This document shows positions 58,701 through 64,000 of a DNA stretch of 64,000 nt, in pieces. The stretch's first letter is position 1; every line of letters starts with the position of its first letter. The DNA comes from Rhyzopertha dominica (taxonomy: Eukaryota; Arthropoda; Insecta; Coleoptera; Bostrichidae): NCBI GenBank assembly GCA_025024175.1, contig QCXZ01000003.1:2728001-2792000 (forward strand), written 5' to 3'. The translations under genes and the position numbers were made by a program. The notes below the pieces were generated by a model. That model searched no databases and was not told where the DNA came from. It worked only from the letters and a program-made list of their open reading frames with translations.

Positions 58701-61700
58701 CTTCGGTCGTTAATGAAGATTTGGTGCAGAAAGTGAACGAAAAGCTGTAAGAAAACAGACGCTTTACAATTTCATCATTGTGCGACTGCTTTCCTCAATA
58801 TTCTCGTAGTGTTTTGTATCGCATTGTGGCCGAGAACTTGAATTACCGGAAATTGTGTTCACGTTGGGTTCCGAAAATGTTCACGGATTTGCACAAAACC
58901 CAACGTTTAGGCAGTGCATTGACTTTCCTTGAGCGGTACCACAATGAAGGTGAAGATTTTTTAGACCAAATTGTTACTGGTGACGAAACATGGGTGGCCT
59001 ACGTCATACCAGAATCGAAACAACAATNCATGGAATGGCGACATTCATCATCACCCAAAAAAGTGAAGTTTAAGCAAACAATTTCTGCCTGGAAAATCAT
59101 GTGCACAGTTTTTTGAGACAGAAAAGGAGTATTGCTAGTGGAGTTTCTGCCTCGTAATGAGACATGTAAGACATTGAACAATCTGCGTCGTGCAATCCAG
59201 AACAAAAGACGTGGCAAGTTGAGTAAGGGTATCGTTTTGCTGCATGACAATGCCTGTCCACATGTGGCTAATCGGACCAAAGATCTCATCAAATCTTTTG
59301 GGAAACTCTAGATCATCCTCCATACAGCGACTACCATTTGTTCCTGCACTTGAAGAAACACCTGGGTGGTCAGCGTCTTCAAGACGATAACGAAGTCGAA
59401 ACATTTGTGATACAGTGGTTAACAAGTCAGGCGGCAGAATTTTATGAGGAGGGTATTCAAAAACTGGTGCCACGTTATTACAAGTGCCTCAATATTCACG
59501 GAAATTATGTAGAAAAGTAGATTAAGGTACAGGCTTTCATGTAAGATAAAATTATTGCGATATCTTTGCACGTCTTTTTTTAATTCCAAAACGGTACTTA
59601 CTTAAAAAACATGCCTCGTATTATCCTAAACTCTTATTTTTAAATACAAGTCATAGGAGGCTACAGTCTATTCAGAAAGTAGATATCTTTATTTTCAATA
59701 TAATATATCAGCATTAGTTTGCTTGGTAAATTATGAACTTATCAGTATTATTTGCTTGTTTAAAAATTGGTGTGATGAACCTAAAAACACCAAATAATAC
59801 AAAACACCGCTAATGAAGTACATAAACATTAAAATTTATCCACCAAACAATGGCAAACCATAAACGAAAACATTACTGAAACACAGAACACTGATTTCAA
59901 TTTATAAAAAAATGATCAAGGTGCCGCCCATTTTCTTGAGAACATAATCGAACATGTTTTTAAACTCTTTCCAATATTGGAGCTTAGTTTATTTTTTTCA
60001 AAACACCAAAAAAAAGTGACATTTTGTCAAATCCATTTGATGTATTAAAAAAATACTGGCCAAATCACACAGTCACCCTGACCTGATACTTGACCTGACC
60101 TTTATTTTTGAAATTATGTATTGCTGACAAAAATGAGACACCCTGTGCAGTCGAAAATGATTTTATGACATGGACAAATTGATTTGGTTCAACTATTATT
60201 TGAAATATTAAAAAAAACTTCTATATTAACAGAGTCCCTGTATATTAAAAAAATGTGTTGTTTTAAAATACAGGTGATAGGAATCACCCTATATGTATTT
60301 TTGTAGATTCACTTGTAATTATTTTTATAAAGCAAACAGGTATATATTCAGATAGGCTAACAATGACACTTGCAGCCAGATAACTTATCAGGCACTCACT
60401 CTAATTGCAATCATTTCTGTTTCAGACTCTGTCTCCTTCAGTGGTATGCATGGTGAGTGTTTTCCAATAAAGTGACGAGCAAAGAAACAAAACTGAATAA
60501 GCTGCTAACCATCTTTTTTATATCGCAATTTCGAAAAAGCATTTTTTTCTCCAGAATCCGGGGACATTCCCGGTATTGGCCAATACGATGACTTCCACAC
60601 GATCGACTGGCAGAGAGACATTGCCAGGGATCGCATGCGGCATAGGTACATAGTGAAAAAGAAGCAGGATTCGATATGGAACCTAATAGAGGGCGCCCAC
60701 GATGCGTGGTCCGGATGGCTGTGTGNGTTGTTGGTGGGGTTGGTTACGGGTACCGTGGCGGGTGTCATAGACATTGGTGCCAGTTGGATGACAGATCTGA
60801 AGTTCGGCATCTGCCCGCAGGCCTTCTGGCTCAATCAGGAGCAGTGCTGTTGGTCGTCGAATGAGAGTAGTTTCGATCCGGGGAATTGCTCACAGGTATT
60901 TTATGCACTGGGAAGCATAGCTATGGTCCCATCCTGAATTTTAAGATGTTCTTCGTCAAATGCAATGTAACTAACGAGAGGGATAAAAGACAAGAAGTAG
61001 ACTATTAAGAGTTCTAAAATTCATGCTTCCAACCAAATTATTTAATATTCTTGGTTCCGAATTGGCCCAAGCCTCTTCTAATGAATTTTTGAGTTCATTT
61101 ATGATGGCATATACTTGCCGAACTAAGATATCCCAAAGGTTTTCAATTGGATTCATGTCAGGTGAACAAGAGGGGCACTCTAACAATTCGACATTTTGGT
61201 TGGCAAACCAAGCCAACGACTCTCTACTGACATGAATCCTCACATTATCTTGTTGGAAAATGAAATTAAATTAAATATTCCTATGTCACGATTATTATAT
61301 GTATGTGTTTCACTCTGAATAGGTTGACAAAAAAAAAAACAAAAAATGTAAAAATCATATGTTCTTGTAAATTGCTGCTATCTGCAGGTTTGAAACCTTT
61401 ATCCATTTTTGTAGCATGACAATTGGCAAAGATCATTATTCTTAAGTGGACTTACATGTAGTTATAAAGATAACAATAAAAATTTGGTAAAGCCAACATG
61501 TTTTGAACCTATCTGTTGCAAAATAAGTGGATGCTTATTTTTTTTTGTAGTGGTTAACTTGGGCAGAGGTTCTAGGTCAATCCAGGGAAGGAGCAGGTGC
61601 CTATATAATTTCTTATTTATTTTACATAGTATGGGCGTTACTGTTCGCCGCACTATCAGCATCACTTGTACGAATGTTTGCGCCGTACGCTTGTGGATCT

Positions 61701-63350
61701 GGTATACCTGAGGTTTGTCCACACTACAATTATAAATAACAAAACTATTTGGTTAATTCTTGTAGATAAAAACAATTTTAAGTGGATTTATTATCCGGGG
61801 ATACCTAGGAAAATGGACACTTTTAATAAAATCTGTCGGTCTGATTCTGTCCGTATCGTCAGGACTCAGTCTTGGAAAGGAAGGACCTATGGTCCATATC
61901 GCATGTGCTATAGGTAAGGATGTTCCATCATACTTGTGTCTAAGAAGCACGTTTTTTCAAATATGCTTCTGTCTGACCCTAACCAATTATAGGTAATATT
62001 TTATCATATCTGTTTCCCAAGTATGGAAGAAATGAGGCGAAGAAAAGGGAAATACTGTCGGCGGCAGCGGCAGCTGGTGTTTCTGTCGCTTTCGGCGCCC
62101 CAATTGGAGGTGTCCTCTTTAGTTTAGAAGAAGTAAGTTTAGAGCAGTATATTGATTTTGTGAATGCGGGAAGCATTCAAATTTTTGATTAGGTTACTAG
62201 AGGTTTTATTTTTATTTAGGTGCTTAAAAGTTTTTGTGGTATTGTATTTTTGGTTCATATTTTATTTCTTCTTGGTTCAGTTGAATTGTCTAGTCTAATT
62301 ATTGTCTATTTTTTTAAATTTTACCTGGTTTATAGACAGCACAAAAATTAGAAAATGGGGTTAACATTAATAACTATCAAGTCAAACTTTTTCACATCTA
62401 AAAATTGGCCTACATACCCCTTAATATAATTTTTACATATATTATACAAATAGGTGATAAAAACAACTATTACTTCTTAATACTGATACGGAAATGTTTA
62501 ATATTGTGTGCAGTATTGAATTAAGCCTCTACTTTGCTATCTTGTTTGGATCACTTTTTGTATACAATTATTTCTTCCATTTTTAGTTCATTTGGAAACA
62601 AATCCATCAAATATTTCATCCTCTATTTCTTTAATTCTGTCTAAACTTATAGTATAAGTTTTAAGTCCTCATTTAATTTAAATCTTCATTTGTGTTGGAA
62701 ATTATTTAAGTAATTGTTTCATCTATTTCTGAAAGAAATACTGAACATTTGTGCATTTAGATCGAAGCTTTGTTGTTTTTTCTTGTCTCTTTATAATGAT
62801 TTGATGAAGTTAAATTAATTAAATTTTTACTAAACTGAAGTTTTATTACGTAAATGCAATTACTTTATAAATCCATACACACTACTGTGATATTTTCAGG
62901 TCAGTTATTACTTTCCTTTGAAAACTCTCTGGAGGTCTTTCTTCTGTGCTCTGATAGCAGCCTTCATCCTTCGATCGATAAATCCATTTGGAAACGAACA
63001 CTCGGTTCTTTTTTATGTAGAATACAATAAGCCTTGGATATTCTTTGAGCTCATACCGTTCATAGGTTTGGGAATAATTGGGGTATGTACCTGATATTTT
63101 CGTTATGTCGTTACCACTTACCGTATGCGTTTTAGGGTTGTATAGCAACAATATTTATTAAAGCCAATTTGTACTGGTGCAAGTACAGGAAATACTCGAA
63201 GCTGGGACAGTACCCCGTGACTGAAGTATTGGTGGTTACCGTGATAACCGCTGTCATCGCCTATCCTAACCCTTACACTAGGATGAACACTAGTCAGCTT
63301 ATTTATTTGCTTTTCAGTCAGTGTGGGATATCTAATTCTGACAGTCTTTG
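49787..63350 (+). CDS. ClC-c: CLC-type 2Cl-/H+ exchanger, ClC-3/4/5 branch (3' part outside)
   Basis: Endosomal exchanger trading two chloride ions for one proton. Nine exons: 49787-49867, 54827-54953, 60426-60452, 60555-60895, 61551-61712, 61766-61913, 61993-62132, 62900-63082, 63136-63350; phases agree and the gene runs past the right edge. The N-terminal exons are cytosolic and acidic. [11 protein letters not shown] and [11 protein letters not shown] precede the first membrane helix. Chloride-site motif CGSGIPE, gating Glu in GKEGPMVH and the proton Glu in FSLEEVSYYF are all present, so coupled exchange is expected rather than a channel. [11 protein letters not shown] is typical of this branch. 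Introns 1 and 2 (about 5 kb each) hold the mobile DNA. One N at 60725. Confidence 0.93.
52020..52290 (+). pseudogene. Tc1/mariner-superfamily transposase fragment
   Basis: Broken reading of a transposase C-terminal catalytic part in CLC intron 1: [11 protein letters not shown], then [13 protein letters not shown] and LKNQIYKES, interrupted by a stop. Related to the fragment at 55550-56275. Termini not found. Confidence 0.6.
53034..54365 (+). mobile_element. mariner element, copy 1 (intact frame)
   Basis: 1332 bp with perfect 32-bp terminal inverted repeats beginning CGAGGCATGTTTTTTAAG, flanked by the TA target duplication (53032-53033 and 54366-54367). Lies in CLC intron 1 in the same orientation as the gene. 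Confidence 0.95.
53196..54266 (+). CDS. mariner transposase with first catalytic Asp replaced by His
   Basis: An uninterrupted 356-residue frame from [13 protein letters not shown]-terminal helix-turn-helix DNA-binding region, then the mariner linker and the DDD domain. The second and third Asp are spaced as DD34D: DNARPHV and LAPSDYHLF. The first should be in VTGDETW, but codon 165 (53688-53690) is CAC, giving VTGHETW. The related copy at 58328-59618 has GAC there. The enzyme is therefore expected to be inactive despite its complete length, although it could still bind the inverted repeats. Confidence 0.93.
   Translation: MPPTIVSPADCEVRAVIRFLSAKGVKPIDIHREICEVYGQNIMSDGMVRKWVRAFKDGRTNVHDEERSGRPSVVNEDLVQKVNEKVRENRRFIISSLCDCFPQYSRIVLYRIVTENLNYRKLCSRWVPKMLTDLHKTQRLGSALTFLERYHNEGEDFLDQIVTGHETWVAYVTPESKQQSMEWRHSSSPKKVKFKQTISARKIICTVFWDRKGVLLVEFLPRNETINAASYCKTLNNLRHAIQNKRRGKLSKGIVLLHDNARPHVANQTKDLIKSFKWETLDHPPYSLDLAPSDYHLFMHLKKHLGGQRLQDDNEVETFVIQWLTSQAAEFYEEGIQKLVPRYDKCLNIHGNYVEK
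55540..56275 (+). pseudogene. Transposase remnant, Tc1/mariner superfamily
   Basis: Two broken frames in CLC intron 2. The first (55550-56005) contains [13 protein letters not shown], then a jump to [14 protein letters not shown] and [14 protein letters not shown]. It ends at a TAG just before [12 protein letters not shown], which continues into [24 protein letters not shown] in the second part. The middle of the DNA-binding domain is missing and no inverted repeats were identified. Sequence style matches a family common in insect genomes but unlike the mariner copies nearby. Confidence 0.75.
57410..57970 (+). pseudogene. Unidentified coding-like relic in CLC intron 2
   Basis: An ATG frame at 57596-57829 (77 codons, cysteine-rich start, then [16 protein letters not shown]) ends at a TGA. 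The same frame then continues open for about 45 codons with a membrane-like segment ([17 protein letters not shown]) and [14 protein letters not shown] second short frame (57410-57565) precedes it. One TGA thus splits a plausible 120-residue membrane protein. I do not recognise the family; chance cannot be excluded. Confidence 0.3.
58328..59618 (+). mobile_element. mariner element, copy 2 (broken frame)
   Basis: 1291 bp, the same family and inverted repeats as copy 1, with TA duplications at 58326-58327 and 59619-59620. Same orientation, in CLC intron 2. Nearly identical to copy 1 apart from point changes and small deletions (two of 18 bp, one of 4 bp, one of 1 bp). Confidence 0.95.
58490..59520 (+). 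pseudogene. mariner transposase pseudogene
   Basis: Begins like copy 1 but is broken by TAA at 58748-58750, TGA at 59114-59116 and a 4-bp frameshifting deletion near 59299. The first catalytic Asp (GAC, 58982-58984) is retained. An 18-bp deletion removes residues just before the third catalytic Asp. One N at 59028. Confidence 0.92.
60896..61550 (+). other. CLC intron 4 with inserted transposon debris
   Basis: A 655-bp intron containing the Tc1 fragment on the opposite strand (60971-61265); the rest is AT-rich. Confidence 0.6.
60971..61265 (-). pseudogene. Tc1-like transposase C-terminal fragment
   Basis: Minus-strand frame of about 95 codons reading [14 protein letters not shown], then [20 protein letters not shown] and [13 protein letters not shown], the classic end of a Tc1 transposase. 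The second catalytic Asp (QQDN) and the Glu in PIENLW are present. The N-terminal two thirds are missing. Confidence 0.85.
62133..62899 (+). other. CLC intron 7
   Basis: 767 bp, AT-rich, with no gene or repeat recognised. Confidence 0.6.
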
Positions 63351-63429
63351 GTGAGTATTAATTTTTTATTAAGGCCATGTGAATTATTAGTACTACCTCA
63401 TGCAGGCAGTAATTTTGACAGAAAACAGG

Positions 63430-63977
63430 TTTATAAGTAAGAATTTAGATGGCAATGCCATCTGTCAGCATTACGCTGACATGATGACAAAACCACCTAG
63501 CTGCCTTAACAGGTACTACTTCCTAAAGGAAGTGACCTGTAGCCTGACAAATTGGCATGCAACTGCATACTTCAATTTGACAGCAGGCCTCCACGGCACT
63601 TTTTGCTATCGGACAAGAACTGACATACATTAAAATGCATGTCTATGCTGTGCTGTCTGCACGTCAACCAACTGCAGATAGATCTATTTCGCTGTCATTA
63701 CAGCTGATCAGTGCAGTTTAGGTCTAGTGCAGACAGGTCACTTCCTTTAGGAAGTAGTAGCCCGTTAAGGCAGCTAGGTGGCTTTGTCATCATGTCATTG
63801 CCATCTAAATTCTTACTTACATCATACCATTGCTTTGGTATATAGGCAAAACCAATTCTATGCAGTGCTGTCTGCACTAGACCTAAACTGCAGTGATGAG
63901 CTGTAATGACAGCGAAATAGATCTATCTGCAGTTGGTTGAGGTGCAGACAGCACAGCATAGATATGCATTTTAACAG
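63430..63977. repeat. Foldback repeat, copy 2 (nested inverted structure)
   Basis: In the last visible CLC intron. Arms of about 105 bp, around 63633-63737 and 63871-63975, are inverted copies. Between them lies a shorter inverted copy of the segment at 63434-63545. Units shared with copy 1 (8766-9056) include TGTCTATGCTGTGCTGTCTG and CTTCCTAAAGGAAG. No open frame. Confidence 0.8.
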
Positions 63978-64000
63978 GTTTATATATAAAAAAAAATTGC

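Noticed and set aside
1..64000. CRISPR array, operon or bacterial-type system
   Set aside because: Spliced genes, a polymerase III tRNA gene and insect transposons show this is nuclear eukaryotic DNA. The only regular arrays are protein-coding ankyrin units and the TCAGG tract.

Overview
This is a eukaryotic nuclear segment, almost certainly insect and probably beetle. Coding sequence is split by many short GT-AG introns, intergenic DNA is AT-rich, and the mobile elements are insect-type (BEL/Pao, mariner, Jockey-like, Tc1-like, foldback repeats). A short interstitial array of the TCAGG unit, the telomere repeat of many beetles, supports Coleoptera. Isolated single N characters, some inside conserved genes, point to a draft assembly with masked ambiguous bases.

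Layout, left to right. 1-9627: the 3' half of mitochondrial leucyl-tRNA synthetase (+), with a complete BEL/Pao LTR retrotransposon in one intron and a foldback repeat in another. 9675-17204: a ten-exon tyramine beta-hydroxylase gene (-) that meets the synthetase tail to tail across 47 bp. 17205-21451: intergenic DNA with a TCAGG-type array and a decayed Jockey-like remnant. 21452-22570: a divergent casein kinase 2 alpha paralogue (+). 22884-22956: tRNA-Arg(CCT). 24328-24783: mitochondrial ribosomal protein L23 (+). 25369-29183: the RNA helicase DDX1 in 12 exons (+). 29749-30924: a serine protease homologue lacking the catalytic triad (-). 31473-32315: RNase H1 with a probable mitochondrial presequence (-). 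34032-42194: a roughly 2720-residue ankyrin-repeat protein in one coding exon (-). 42535-43490: a Ty3/gypsy fossil. 44289-47607: RNA polymerase III subunit RPC5 in six exons (-). 49787 to beyond the right edge: a CLC-type 2Cl-/H+ exchanger of the ClC-3/4/5 branch (+), whose introns hold two mariner copies, several transposase fragments and a second foldback repeat.

The genes are a normal insect mixture rather than one pathway. Several serve organelle gene expression or RNA metabolism (synthetase, mRpL23, RNase H1, DDX1, RPC5, tRNA-Arg). The observations most worth following are the giant ankyrin protein with its HEPN-like motif and two tiers of internal duplication, the palindromic double poly(A) signal shared by the two convergent genes, the homopolymer-confined frameshifts in a BEL element with identical LTRs, and the mariner pair in which one copy has an intact frame but a lost catalytic Asp while the other keeps the Asp in a broken frame. 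Exon boundaries were placed by hand from splice consensus and reading phase; phases close exactly for every multi-exon gene listed.
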